Part shown: piece after piece, positions 1-7,751 of the stretch
Position numbering within the stretch: the first letter of the stretch is position 1
How the letters are laid out: every line of letters starts with the position of its first letter
Source: Gemmatimonadota bacterium
GTDB taxonomy: Bacteria > Gemmatimonadota > Gemmatimonadetes > Gemmatimonadales > Gemmatimonadaceae
DNA length: 64,000 bases
Reading direction: 5' to 3'
NCBI GenBank assembly: GCA_016871895.1
Contig: VHBO01000008.1
Span: 1 to 64,000 of the forward strand
Notes under the pieces: model-generated
Seen by the model: the letters and a program-made list of their open reading frames with translations, nothing else
Told to the model about the DNA's origin: nothing
Database searches by the model: none
Position numbers and translations under genes: made by a program

Positions 1-406
1 CGGCGGGCTTCGCGGCGGGCTTCGCCGGCGCCTTCACGGGGGCGGCCGCCGCGGGCTTGGCCGGGAGCTTCCCCTTGTTCTTCTTGGCCCAGGCTTCCTC
101 CGCCTCGGCGATCAGCTTGTCGGCCTCGTCCTGCGCCATCTGGCTGCGGCGGACCATATACTGCACGAGGTCGCGGGCGCTTTCGATGGAGAAGGCCCGG
201 AGGCCGGCGGCTGCACCGATGACGTCCTTCATCGCCGCGGCCATCTTGCTTCCGGCCTCGAGGGAGATCTCGTGGGCCTTCGCGGCCATCTCCGCCATCG
301 TGTCGCGCACATCCTGGCCGCGGTGGCCGGGGCTGCGCTTCGGCGGCGTGGCGGGGGTGGTCTCAGGAGCCTTCGGCGTATCGGACATTATGGATGGGTC
401 GGACAT
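1..406 (-). CDS. Phasin-like coiled-coil protein with Ala/Lys/Pro tail (C-terminus cut by window edge)
   Basis: About 135 residues are visible, read leftwards from an ATG at 406; a second in-frame ATG at 388 is equally possible. A Pro/Thr-rich N-terminus is followed by a long amphipathic, Ala- and Glu-rich helical stretch (about residues 30-110) and then a repetitive AKPA-type tail that runs off the window. This layout resembles polyhydroxyalkanoate granule phasins of the PhaF/PhaI type and other DNA- or granule-binding proteins with low-complexity basic tails. No catalytic motif is seen. Neither start has a Shine-Dalgarno sequence. A convincing promoter lies upstream at 438-465. The granule-associated role is inference from composition only. 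Confidence 0.6.
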   Translation of the reverse strand, partial: MSDPSIMSDTPKAPETTPATPPKRSPGHRGQDVRDTMAEMAAKAHEISLEAGSKMAAAMKDVIGAAAGLRAFSIESARDLVQYMVRRSQMAQDEADKLIAEAEEAWAKKNKGKLPAKPAAAAPVKAPAKPAAKPA

Positions 407-437
407 AGGGTGGCCGCGCGCAGGCGCAGTGCGCGCA

Positions 438-465
438 AGTATATGATTTTTCAGCTCATACGCAA
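438..465 (-). promoter_or_regulatory. Sigma-70-type promoter for the phasin-like gene
   Basis: On the minus strand TTGCGT (465-460) is followed by a 16-base spacer and TATACT (443-438). It sits in an island of unusually AT-rich sequence. The predicted transcript would start about 25 bases before the ATG at 406. Confidence 0.55.
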
Positions 466-516
466 GTGGCGTGACGGGTGTTGAATCGGTGCGGAAAGTC
501 CGAAAAAAAGCGTTGA

Positions 517-531
517 TTGAAGTCACTTCAA
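517..531. promoter_or_regulatory. Perfect inverted repeat, possible operator
   Basis: TTGAAG and CTTCAA are separated by TCA, in the AT-rich gap between the phasin-like gene and the CoA-transferase gene, 24 bases before the latter's ATG. The position suits a repressor site for the CoA-transferase gene. The function is inferred. Confidence 0.35.
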
Positions 532-554
532 CAAGCCAGTATCAAGTCACATTT

Positions 555-1703
555 ATGACACTTCTGCTTTCTGGCGTCAAAATCCTGGATCTCTCCCGCG
601 TCCTCGCCGGACCGCTCGCCACAATGATTCTCGGCGACCTCGGCGCTGACGTCATCAAAGTCGAACGGCCAGGGCAGGGTGACGATACGCGAGGCTGGGG
701 GCCGCCGTTCGACGACCGCGGGGAGAGCGCGTACTACCTCTCCATCAATCGCAACAAGCTCAGCATCGCCGTCGACCTAGGGGCACCCGCCGATCGCGAC
801 CTCCTCCATCGGCTCCTCGCCGAAGCCGATGTCGTCGTCGAGAACTTCCGCCCAGGGACCCTCGAACGGCACGGAATGGGGTCGGCGGCGATGCTCGCGG
901 CCCATCCACGCCTTGTCTGGTGCACCATCACCGGGTTCGGCCTCGCGAGCCCGCGTCCCGGCTACGACTTCGTCGTCCAGGCCGAGAGCGGATGGATGGC
1001 GATCACCGGGGCGCCCGATGGGGCGCCGATGAAGGCCGGCGTCGCCATCGCCGACGTGCTCGCCGGGAAGGACGCGGCGATCGCGATCCTCGCCGCCCTC
1101 GCCGGCGGACGGCGTGGCGACCGTCACCTCTCGGTCTCCCTCCTGCAGAGCGCCACGACGGCGCTCGTCAACGTCGCGCAGAATACCCTCGTTAGCGGGG
1201 CGGAGGCCGGGCGCTGGGGGAACGCCCACGCGAACCTAGTCCCCTATGAGCTCTTCGACGCCGCGGACCGCGCCCTGGTGATCGCCGTTGGGAACGACGC
1301 GCAGTTCGCGGCCTGCGCTCGCGCCCTCGACCTCCACGCCCTCGCGTCCGACCCGGGGCTCGCCACGAACGCGGGTCGACTCGCCCGACGCGACGAGGTC
1401 GTCTCGGCGATCGCGGACCGCGTACGGACCGCACCGGCGTCCGACTGGATCGCGCGGCTCGACGCGGTCGGGGTGCCGTGCGGGGTGGTGAAGCCGGTGC
1501 GGGAGGCGCTTGAGGCGGTGGCGGCGTCTCCCCTCACCGGGGTCGCGCCGCAGGCGCCGGGGACGGTGCGGCATCCGCCGCCGCGGCTCGACGAGCACGG
1601 GACGGTCGTCCGACGCGACGGGTGGCGGGCGTTCCGTGACCTCCCGGTGAATCGCTCGTCTTCCCCCTGCGACTCTTCCGGCATCGGCGGGAGGGCCGGG
1701 TGA
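555..1703 (+). CDS. Family III CoA-transferase (CaiB/BaiF type)
   Basis: The product is 382 residues, a usual length for family III CoA-transferases, which move CoA between carboxylic acids through an aspartyl-CoA intermediate. The N-terminal half carries the family landmarks: an early L-x-G-P segment, G-D-L-G-A-D-V-I-K-V-E at about residues 27-37, and G-Y-D-x-x-x-Q-A at about 136-143. Asp138 in the last motif is the expected nucleophile. The ATG at 555 was chosen because the family fold starts almost at once after it; an upstream in-frame GTG would add residues without family similarity. The substrate cannot be told from sequence. No acyl-CoA ligase or dehydrogenase is adjacent. An inverted repeat at 517-531 may control it. 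Confidence 0.88.
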   Translation: MTLLLSGVKILDLSRVLAGPLATMILGDLGADVIKVERPGQGDDTRGWGPPFDDRGESAYYLSINRNKLSIAVDLGAPADRDLLHRLLAEADVVVENFRPGTLERHGMGSAAMLAAHPRLVWCTITGFGLASPRPGYDFVVQAESGWMAITGAPDGAPMKAGVAIADVLAGKDAAIAILAALAGGRRGDRHLSVSLLQSATTALVNVAQNTLVSGAEAGRWGNAHANLVPYELFDAADRALVIAVGNDAQFAACARALDLHALASDPGLATNAGRLARRDEVVSAIADRVRTAPASDWIARLDAVGVPCGVVKPVREALEAVAASPLTGVAPQAPGTVRHPPPRLDEHGTVVRRDGWRAFRDLPVNRSSSPCDSSGIGGRAG

Positions 1704-1739
1704 TGGTCGGGAGGGCTGTCGAGGGGTCGGCGCTTGGGT

Positions 1740-1745
1740 TAGTCT
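1740..1745 (+). promoter_or_regulatory. -10-like hexamer TAGTCT, predicted leaderless start
   Basis: The hexamer ends 6 bases before the GTG of the ECF sigma gene, so transcription should begin at or next to the start codon. No -35 element is obvious. Confidence 0.45.
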
Positions 1746-1751
1746 AGCGTT

Positions 1752-2327
1752 GTGCCCGTGGACTCGACCGCGTCTTCCCTCCCGCCCAGCGATTCCGCCG
1801 ATCTCGATCAGGCGGTCATCGACCGCGTGCTCGCCGGGGACCGCGATGCCTTCGGCATCCTGATCGAGCGCTACAGCGATCCGCTGTATCGCCACGCGCA
1901 CGGGATGACAGGGAGCGCGGACGTCGCGGAGGACATCCTGCAGGTCTCGTTCATCAAGGCGTTCCATCACCTGGGTGAGGTGCGAGGCCGGTTCGATGCG
2001 TGGGTGTTCCGGATCGTGGCGAATGGGTGCAAGGACTGGCTCAAGAACATCCGGCGCACGCACCTGAGCTACGAGGAGGACGACCAGCCCTCGGGGTACG
2101 AGACCCCGGACGAGGAGCTGGATCGTGGGGAGATCCGGCGCGACCTCGATCGTGCGCTGGCCGCCCTCCCCTCCTCGCTGCGGGAAGCCTTCGTCATGAA
2201 ACACGTCGAGGGTCGCTCGTATGAGGAGATGGCCGAGCTGCTCGACACGACAGTCGGTGCCCTGAAGATGCGAGTCCACCGCGCCCGCGAGGCGCTGCAG
2301 AAGCTCCTGGAGGATCGGTATTCATGA
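1752..2327 (+). CDS. ECF-type RNA polymerase sigma factor
   Basis: This 191-residue protein has sigma-70 region 2 (about residues 22-95, with the D-A-F-x-x-L-x-x-R-Y-x-x-x-L-Y and D-x-A-E-D-x-L-Q patterns) and region 4 (about 130-185, with a helix-turn-helix of the S-Y-E-E-M-A-x-L-L form). It lacks regions 1 and 3, as ECF factors do. The start is GTG, with a TAGTCT hexamer 6 bases upstream. The stop codon overlaps the ATG of the next gene, so the pair is translationally coupled as sigma/anti-sigma pairs often are, but the next protein lacks the usual zinc-binding anti-sigma motif. Target genes and signal are unknown. Confidence 0.93.
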   Translation: MPVDSTASSLPPSDSADLDQAVIDRVLAGDRDAFGILIERYSDPLYRHAHGMTGSADVAEDILQVSFIKAFHHLGEVRGRFDAWVFRIVANGCKDWLKNIRRTHLSYEEDDQPSGYETPDEELDRGEIRRDLDRALAALPSSLREAFVMKHVEGRSYEEMAELLDTTVGALKMRVHRAREALQKLLEDRYS

Positions 2328-2548
2328 TGATGCATTCGGAGTCCCTCGAGCCCCGTGATCCCGCTGTCGCGCCGGAGGCGGTCCGTCAGGCGCCGGCCGC
2401 CGAGGTCGACGACCGCGAGGTCGTCCCGCCCTTCGTCGAAAACGTCGCGCTCTGGTCGGCGATCGACGCGGAGACCGCACGGATGCGCGCGATGACCGCG
2501 CCCACCGGGTTCGCGGCGCGCGTCCTCGCGGGGCTCGACCGCCGCTGA
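2324..2548 (+). CDS. Small protein coupled to the ECF sigma factor
   Basis: The product is 74 residues, starting at an ATG that overlaps the sigma factor stop (ATGA). The N-terminal half is acidic and Pro/Ala-rich; the C-terminal half is predicted helical and ends in basic residues. Its position is where an anti-sigma factor is normally encoded, but there is no H-x-x-x-C-x-x-C zinc motif and no membrane segment. It could be a minimal or degenerate sigma regulator, or unrelated. The match to no known family is a visual judgement. Its stop codon overlaps the apparent CUG start of the DinB-family gene. Confidence 0.6.
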   Translation: MMMHSESLEPRDPAVAPEAVRQAPAAEVDDREVVPPFVENVALWSAIDAETARMRAMTAPTGFAARVLAGLDRR

Positions 2549-3078
2549 GCACCGCGCATCGGCAGGTCCGGCCGGCGGCCGGGGAGTTCAACCCCTACTA
2601 CGCCGGCTACATCGCCCACGTCCCCGAGGGGGACGTCCTCGATGCGCTGATCGGTGGGGCGGAGATCGCCACTGCGCTCCTGCACGACGTCGATGACGCG
2701 CAGGCGCGGAGCGCCTATGCGCCGGGCAAGTGGAGCGTGAAGGAGGTCGTGCAGCACTGCACCGACGCCGAGCGCATCTTCGCGTATCGCGCCCTCCGCA
2801 TCGCCCGCGGGGATGCCACGCCGCTGCCGGGATGGGATGAGCAGGCCTACGCGCCGATCAGCGCCGCGAACGATCGGCCCCTCGACCAGCTCCTCCGGGA
2901 GCTTGAGACGGTGCGCGAGGCGTCGGTGACGCTCTTCGAAGGCTTTCCCGTCGAGGCGTGGGCGCGCACGGGCACGGCGAATGGCGCACCGGCGAGCGTG
3001 CGTGCGCTCGCCTGGATCACCGCCGGGCACCTGCTCCACCATCTCGACATCCTGCAGGACCGCTACCTGAGTCCCTGA
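2545..3078 (+). CDS. DinB-family protein, apparent CUG start
   Basis: The fold is DinB/YfiT-like, a four-helix bundle with a metal-binding His triad. His71 and the H-x-x-x-H at 162/166 (numbered from the CTG) fit the triad. Family members begin with a short leader followed by an E-(F/Y)-x-P-Y-Y-x-x-Y-I motif. That motif is present at about residues 14-22, but the reading frame upstream of it has no ATG, GTG or TTG before the stop near 2356. The only candidate near the expected start is CTG at 2545, which overlaps the previous gene's stop as CTGA. A caller restricted to standard starts would begin near 2737 and lose about a third of the protein. Enzymatic role unknown; relatives include bacillithiol and mycothiol S-transferases. 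Confidence 0.82.
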   Translation: MSTAHRQVRPAAGEFNPYYAGYIAHVPEGDVLDALIGGAEIATALLHDVDDAQARSAYAPGKWSVKEVVQHCTDAERIFAYRALRIARGDATPLPGWDEQAYAPISAANDRPLDQLLRELETVREASVTLFEGFPVEAWARTGTANGAPASVRALAWITAGHLLHHLDILQDRYLSP

Positions 3079-3114
3079 GGGGCGAGCGCCGCGGAGGCAC
3101 GCGCCGCGTCAGGA

Positions 3115-4965
3115 TCAGCCGCGCGCGGCAACCGCGCGCCGCCAGTGCTCCCAGATGAGCACCATCGCCGCCGTGTCGAGCTTGCAGTACTCACGCAGCA
3201 ACGCGCCCCACGCCTCGCGCGCCGAGCCGTCCCGGAGCGCGGCGTCGAACTGGACCCGCTCGTAGGCCCGCATCGCGGCGGTGCCCTCGCGGATCGCCTC
3301 GATCGACCCGGATACCGGGGCGGGCGGGAGCGCGTCATACGGACTGCGATCGGCGGCGGCGTCGCGGCCCATCAGGTCGCGGTGCTGCGCCCGGAGCGTG
3401 GGGTCGGTGGACCAGAGCGCGGCGAGTACGGCCTTGATGCTGTTGCTCCCCTGCATCCCCGGGTGATAGAACGCGGCCTTCGTCAGCTTGCAGAGGTCGA
3501 GCATCCTGCCCTCGCGCCACGTCTCCGGGTCGTCGACCTCGAGCGGGCGGACGGCGGTGGCGAGCCACGCGGCGAGGTCGGCATCCCCTGCGTCGATCGT
3601 CGCGAGTTCGCGCGCGACATCCGTGAGGACCGACGCCTCGTGGTGCGCCCAGGTGAGGATCGTCCCGGCGTCACCGACGACCGCCCGGAGCGCGCGGGCG
3701 AAGTCGGCGTTCGGCCATCCTGCGTCGAGGAAGAGCCACTCGCGATGCTCGAACGCCCCGCCCGGCTCGCGCTGCGTATGGCAGCTCCACTGGAACGCCA
3801 CCTGACCGTAGGGCCGCATCCCGCGGTGCCACGGGATGGCGAGGCGCGCGGTCTCGAAGTCGATGAAATGCAGCGGGTACCGGACGCGCGCGAGCGCGAC
3901 GTCGAGTCGTTCGTCGTAGTGCGCGGTCCCTGCCGCCGTGTGCTGCCGCTGCAATCGTTGGCGTGTGGCGATCTTCCCGTCACCGAGCGCGGCGTCGGGC
4001 ATGTCGTGCAGCGAGGCGCGGCCGCTCGCGAGCATCCCCTCGACCAGCGGGCGCTTGTCGGCGTCCTCGAGTCGGCCGACCTGATAGAGCTCCAAGATCG
4101 ACGGCGTGACGTCGGCGAGGGGCCCCCAGCACTCGCGGAATCCGCTGCGCTCACCGTCCACGCGGTACTCACAGTCTCGGCATCGGTGCGTGAGTGTCGG
4201 TGCGGCGCGGCGCATCTCGGGCTCATAGAGCGCGAGCAGGGCCGCCGTCCGCTCGGCGACCTCAGCGCGCAACGCATCGACTTCCTCGCGCACAGAGACC
4301 TCGATGAGGAGGGCCTCCTGTGAGGCGACAGCGCGGTCACCGGTGAAGTCGACGGCGAGGAACCCCGTGGCCTCGTCCCGCCGGACAGTGAAGTGCGTGG
4401 GGAGCCCTTCGATCGTGCACCGCGCGGCGGGATCGAGCAGACAGAGCACCGGCTCCACGACGGCGCCGGGGCACAGCGCCTCGAGGATGAGCACCTGATA
4501 CGTCACGTCCTCGAGGTAGGGACGCCATTCGCTCCGCACCTCGCGTTCGCGGATCTGCCAGAACAGGCCGTTCCCGCCGTGCTTGGTCTCCTTCTCCGCT
4601 TGCGCGCGGTCGTAGACCTTCGCCTTCACTTCGATGAGGCGGAAGCGGTCGCCGTCGCGCTCGAGGATGTCGACGCGCGCCATCCGCCGGCCGTGCAAGA
4701 GCGTCGCCTCGTGGAGCGTGATCTGCGGTGCGGCGAGGGCGGCGGCGGTCTGCGCGGCCGCTGCGGTGACCGAGCCGGTGGTCGGCAGCTCGACCGCCGC
4801 GGGGTGCCGCAGCTTCGCGAGCTGCTCGACCATGAACCCGCCTTCGGCGAGGAGCGCGAGCATCTCGTCCTCGCCGAGGGTGCTCGGGTACCGCTCCTCT
4901 TTGTAGTAGAGCTTGGTCGCGCAGTCTGTGGCGACCTTGAAGTCGGACTTGGAGAGCGTGCGCAT
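3115..4965 (-). CDS. Cas4-like Fe-S nuclease fused to DUF2779 (DEDDy-like exonuclease) domain
   Basis: This 616-residue protein has two parts. Residues 1-280 look like a RecB/Cas4-type PD-(D/E)XK nuclease. Asp99 in R-V-D-I-L, and Glu112 and Lys114 in I-E-V-K-A-K, form the active site. Cys15 plus Cys262, Cys265 and Cys279 follow the one-plus-three cysteine pattern that holds a 4Fe-4S cluster in Cas4 and AddB. Residues 360-616 are DUF2779. They contain D-F-E at 369-371 and Y-x-x-x-D at 593-597, matching a DEDDy 3'-5' exonuclease layout. The family is known in bacteria without CRISPR, and none is visible here. A TAGGAT hexamer lies 9 bases before the ATG. It is convergent with the DinB gene. Role in DNA processing or repair is inferred. 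Confidence 0.85.
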   Translation of the reverse strand: MRTLSKSDFKVATDCATKLYYKEERYPSTLGEDEMLALLAEGGFMVEQLAKLRHPAAVELPTTGSVTAAAAQTAAALAAPQITLHEATLLHGRRMARVDILERDGDRFRLIEVKAKVYDRAQAEKETKHGGNGLFWQIREREVRSEWRPYLEDVTYQVLILEALCPGAVVEPVLCLLDPAARCTIEGLPTHFTVRRDEATGFLAVDFTGDRAVASQEALLIEVSVREEVDALRAEVAERTAALLALYEPEMRRAAPTLTHRCRDCEYRVDGERSGFRECWGPLADVTPSILELYQVGRLEDADKRPLVEGMLASGRASLHDMPDAALGDGKIATRQRLQRQHTAAGTAHYDERLDVALARVRYPLHFIDFETARLAIPWHRGMRPYGQVAFQWSCHTQREPGGAFEHREWLFLDAGWPNADFARALRAVVGDAGTILTWAHHEASVLTDVARELATIDAGDADLAAWLATAVRPLEVDDPETWREGRMLDLCKLTKAAFYHPGMQGSNSIKAVLAALWSTDPTLRAQHRDLMGRDAAADRSPYDALPPAPVSGSIEAIREGTAAMRAYERVQFDAALRDGSAREAWGALLREYCKLDTAAMVLIWEHWRRAVAARG

Positions 4966-5015
4966 GGCACCCCAATCCTACCGCGGGGGGCTGACGCCCG
5001 CCCGCGGACGCGCGC

Positions 5016-6422
5016 TCAAATGTGCAGCGCGCGCCCCAGCGCGCCGAGGGCGGCCTCCTTCACGGCCTCGCTCAGCGTCGGGTGCGAATGCACCGTGCCG
5101 CCGATATCGTCGGCGGTGCCGCGGTACTCCATCGCGAGCACGACCTCGCTCAGCAGGTCGCTCACGTTCGGGCCGATCATATGGCAGCCGAGGATCTCGT
5201 CCGTCGCCGCGTCGGTCACGAACTTCACGAAGCCTTCGGTGTTCCCCATCGTCCGGGCGCGCCCGTTCGCGGAGAACGGGTACTTCCCGACCTTGATCGC
5301 CCGGCCGGCCGCCTGCGCCTCGTCCTCGGTGAGGCCGCAGGTGGCGATCTCGGGCCAAGTGTAGACGACGCCCGGCATGTTGTGGTAGTGCATATGCACC
5401 GGCTTGCCGGCGATGACCTCCGCCGCGATCACCCCCTCCTCCTCGGCCTTGTGGGCGAGGAGCTTCCCGCCGACGGCGTCGCCGATGGCGAAGACGTTCG
5501 GGAGGTTGGTGCGCATCCGGTCATCGACGACGATCTCGCCGCGCCGGCCGAGCGCGAGGCCGAGCGCCGCGGCGTCGACGCCGGTGAGCGAGGGGCGCCG
5601 GCCGATGGAGACGAGCACGTAGTCCGCCTCGAAGCGCCGGGGGGTGCCGTTCGTTTCCGTCTCGACGATCACGCGGTCCCCGTCGCGGCGCCCGCCGGTG
5701 ACCTTGGTGCCGACGTGCAGCTCGAGCCCCTGCTTGGTGAAGATCTTCGACGCTTCCTTCGTGATGTCGGCGTCGTTGCCGGGGAGGATGGCCGGCGCGT
5801 ACTCGATGACCATGACCTTGGCGCCGAGTCGGCGCCAGACGGAGCCGAGCTCGAGCCCGATCACGCCGCCGCCGATCACGATGAGGCGCTTCGGCACCTC
5901 GGGGATCTTCAGCGCCCCGACGTTCGAGAGGACCCGCTCCTCGTCGAAGGGGAGGAAGGGGAGCGCGACCGGCACGGAGCCCGTCGCGAGGATCACGTGC
6001 CTCGGCCGATACGTCGTCGCGGTGCCGTCGGCGGCGCGGACCTCAACGACGTTCCCGGCCTGCAGCGTCCCGAGCCCCTTGGCCCAGGTGACCTTGTTCT
6101 TCTTGAACAGGAACTCGACGCCCTTGGTGTTCTGCGCGACGACAGCGTCCTTGCGCTTCATCATCGCCGGGAGGTCGAGCGTCACGCCCGCGATGCGGAT
6201 GCCGTGCTCGGCGGCGTGGTGCGCGGCGAACTCATAGTGCTCGGACGAGCCGAGCAGCGCCTTGGACGGGATGCACCCGACGTTCACGCAGGTGCCGCCG
6301 AGGGTCGTGTCCTTCTCGACGCAGACGACGGAGAGGCCGAGCTGCGCGGCGCGGAGGGCGGCGATGTAGCCACCGGGGCCGCCGCCGAGGACGAGGAGGT
6401 CGGGGGAGAGCGAGTCGGTCAC
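5016..6422 (-). CDS. lpdA: Dihydrolipoyl dehydrogenase (E3)
   Basis: The 468 residues match the normal length. The enzyme reoxidises dihydrolipoamide on 2-oxoacid dehydrogenase complexes and reduces NAD. The FAD-binding G-G-G-P-G-G-Y is at residues 13-19. The redox-active disulfide pair is Cys45 and Cys50 in G-G-T-C-V-N-V-G-C. The NAD-binding G-G-G-V-I-G-L-E is near residue 185. The C-terminal His447-Glu452 catalytic dyad is present. It lies 49 bases downstream of the E2 gene on the same strand, with a strong hairpin between them. This is consistent with an E2-E3 operon; no E1 gene is in the window. Confidence 0.96.
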   Translation of the reverse strand: MTDSLSPDLLVLGGGPGGYIAALRAAQLGLSVVCVEKDTTLGGTCVNVGCIPSKALLGSSEHYEFAAHHAAEHGIRIAGVTLDLPAMMKRKDAVVAQNTKGVEFLFKKNKVTWAKGLGTLQAGNVVEVRAADGTATTYRPRHVILATGSVPVALPFLPFDEERVLSNVGALKIPEVPKRLIVIGGGVIGLELGSVWRRLGAKVMVIEYAPAILPGNDADITKEASKIFTKQGLELHVGTKVTGGRRDGDRVIVETETNGTPRRFEADYVLVSIGRRPSLTGVDAAALGLALGRRGEIVVDDRMRTNLPNVFAIGDAVGGKLLAHKAEEEGVIAAEVIAGKPVHMHYHNMPGVVYTWPEIATCGLTEDEAQAAGRAIKVGKYPFSANGRARTMGNTEGFVKFVTDAATDEILGCHMIGPNVSDLLSEVVLAMEYRGTADDIGGTVHSHPTLSEAVKEAALGALGRALHI

Positions 6423-6437
6423 GGTCCGGGGGGTCGT

Positions 6438-6461
6438 CCCGGCGCGGAGGGCCGCGCCGGG
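6438..6461 (-). promoter_or_regulatory. Intercistronic hairpin between E2 and E3 genes
   Basis: A perfect 9-bp stem (CCCGGCGCG with CGCGCCGGG) encloses a 6-base loop in the 49-base gap. No U-tract follows, so it may be a processing or stability element, or a partial attenuator, rather than a full terminator. Confidence 0.55.
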
Positions 6462-6471
6462 CGGGTCAGGG

Positions 6472-7725
6472 TCAGTCGTCGAGGAGCATCGTGGCGGGGT
6501 CTTCTAGCAGCTCCTTGAGCCGGACGAGGAAGAGCACCGCCTGCTGCCCGTCGATGATGCGATGGTCGTAACTGAGCGCGACGTACATCATCGGGCGCAC
6601 CTCGACACGGCCGTCGACCGCGACCGGCCGGTCCTGCGTCTTGTGGAGCCCGAGGATCGCGACCTGCGGATAGTTGATGATCGGCGTCGAGATGAGCGAA
6701 CCGAAGACGCCGCCGTTCGTGATGGTGAACGAGCCGCCGGTGAGGTCGTCCATCGTCAGCTTGCCGTCGCGGGCGCGCTTGGCGACCGCCCCCATCGCCT
6801 GCTGGAAGGCGATGAGTCCCATCCGGTCGGCGTCCTTGATGTTCGGGACGACGAGGCCCGCGTCGCTTGCGACCGCGATGCCGAGGTTCACGTAGTGCTT
6901 GGTGATGACGTGGTCGCCGTCGATCTGCGCGTTGACGACCGGGAACGCCTTGAGCGCCTGGCAGGCGGCCTTCGCGAAGAAGGGCATGAAGCTGAGCTTG
7001 ACGCCGTGCGACTTCTCGACGCGCTCCTTCATCCGCTCGCGGAGCGCCGTCACAGCGCTCATGTCGATCTCGTTGAAGGTCGTCAGGTGCGCGGTGGCGT
7101 GCTGCGCCTGCAGGAGGTTGTCAGCGATGCGCTTGCGGCGCGTCGTCATCTTCTCGCGCGTCTCGCGGACTCCCTCGGGGGCGCGCGGGGCGGCCGGCCG
7201 GGCCGGCGCGCTCGGGGCCGGTGCTGCGGCAGGTGCGACGGCGGGTGCGACGGCGGGTGCAGCTGACGGTGCCGCGGTGCCAGCGGTGTGCGCGATGACG
7301 TCGGGCTTGCTCACCACGCCGCCACGACCGGTCCCCGGGATCCCGGCGAGCGAGATCCCCTGCTCGGCGGCGCGGCGCGCGGCGCTCGGTGCGGCGCGGA
7401 CCTCAGCGGCGGGCGCCGGAGCGGCGCTTGGTGCGGGGGCGGCGGGGGAAGCAGCCGGGGCGGCAACACTCGGGGCGGCCGCGGCCGTCGCCGTCTCATC
7501 GAGCTCGGCGAGCGTCTCTGCCAGCTGAACGACGTCGCCTTCCTGCTTGAGGCGCTTCACGAGGACGCCCGCATTGAGCGCGGGGACCTCGACGGTGATC
7601 TTGTCGGTCTCGAGTTCAACCAGGGTCTCGCCGATCGCGACGGGTTCGCCTTCCTGCTTGCGCCAGCGAGAGACGGTGGCTTCCGTGATGGATTCGCCGA
7701 GGGGGGGGACCTTGATGGGAATCAT
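6472..7725 (-). CDS. sucB: 2-oxoglutarate dehydrogenase E2, dihydrolipoamide succinyltransferase
   Basis: This 417-residue protein is the acyltransferase core of a 2-oxoacid dehydrogenase complex. It has one lipoyl domain (residues 1-77, lipoylated Lys42 in E-T-D-K-I-T-V-E), an Ala/Pro-rich linker, a peripheral subunit-binding domain (about 120-155), a second Ala/Pro linker, and the catalytic domain with H-R-x-x-D-G at His388-Asp392. A single lipoyl domain and the G-E-S-I-T-E-A-T motif favour the succinyltransferase over pyruvate E2. The ATG at 7725 was chosen because M-I-P-I-K opens the lipoyl domain; an upstream in-frame ATG at 7761 would overlap the divergent gene. A TATATT hexamer lies 6 bases before this ATG. 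lpdA follows. Confidence 0.92.
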   Translation of the reverse strand: MIPIKVPPLGESITEATVSRWRKQEGEPVAIGETLVELETDKITVEVPALNAGVLVKRLKQEGDVVQLAETLAELDETATAAAAPSVAAPAASPAAPAPSAAPAPAAEVRAAPSAARRAAEQGISLAGIPGTGRGGVVSKPDVIAHTAGTAAPSAAPAVAPAVAPAAAPAPSAPARPAAPRAPEGVRETREKMTTRRKRIADNLLQAQHATAHLTTFNEIDMSAVTALRERMKERVEKSHGVKLSFMPFFAKAACQALKAFPVVNAQIDGDHVITKHYVNLGIAVASDAGLVVPNIKDADRMGLIAFQQAMGAVAKRARDGKLTMDDLTGGSFTITNGGVFGSLISTPIINYPQVAILGLHKTQDRPVAVDGRVEVRPMMYVALSYDHRIIDGQQAVLFLVRLKELLEDPATMLLDD

Positions 7726-7731
7726 AGGCGG

Positions 7732-7739
7732 AATATAGC
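7732..7739. promoter_or_regulatory. Overlapping divergent -10 elements (sucB and MDR dehydrogenase)
   Basis: Minus strand TATATT (7737-7732) ends 6 bases before the sucB ATG. Plus strand TATAGC (7734-7739) ends 12 bases before the ATG at 7752. The two share four bases within a 26-base intergenic gap. Confidence 0.5.
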
Positions 7740-7751
7740 CACGGAGCCGGG

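Noticed and set aside
57-446. Plus-strand frame opposite the phasin-like gene
   Set aside because: Ser/Ala/Arg-rich antisense translation. The minus strand has a promoter, a helical pattern and the AKPA tail of a real protein.
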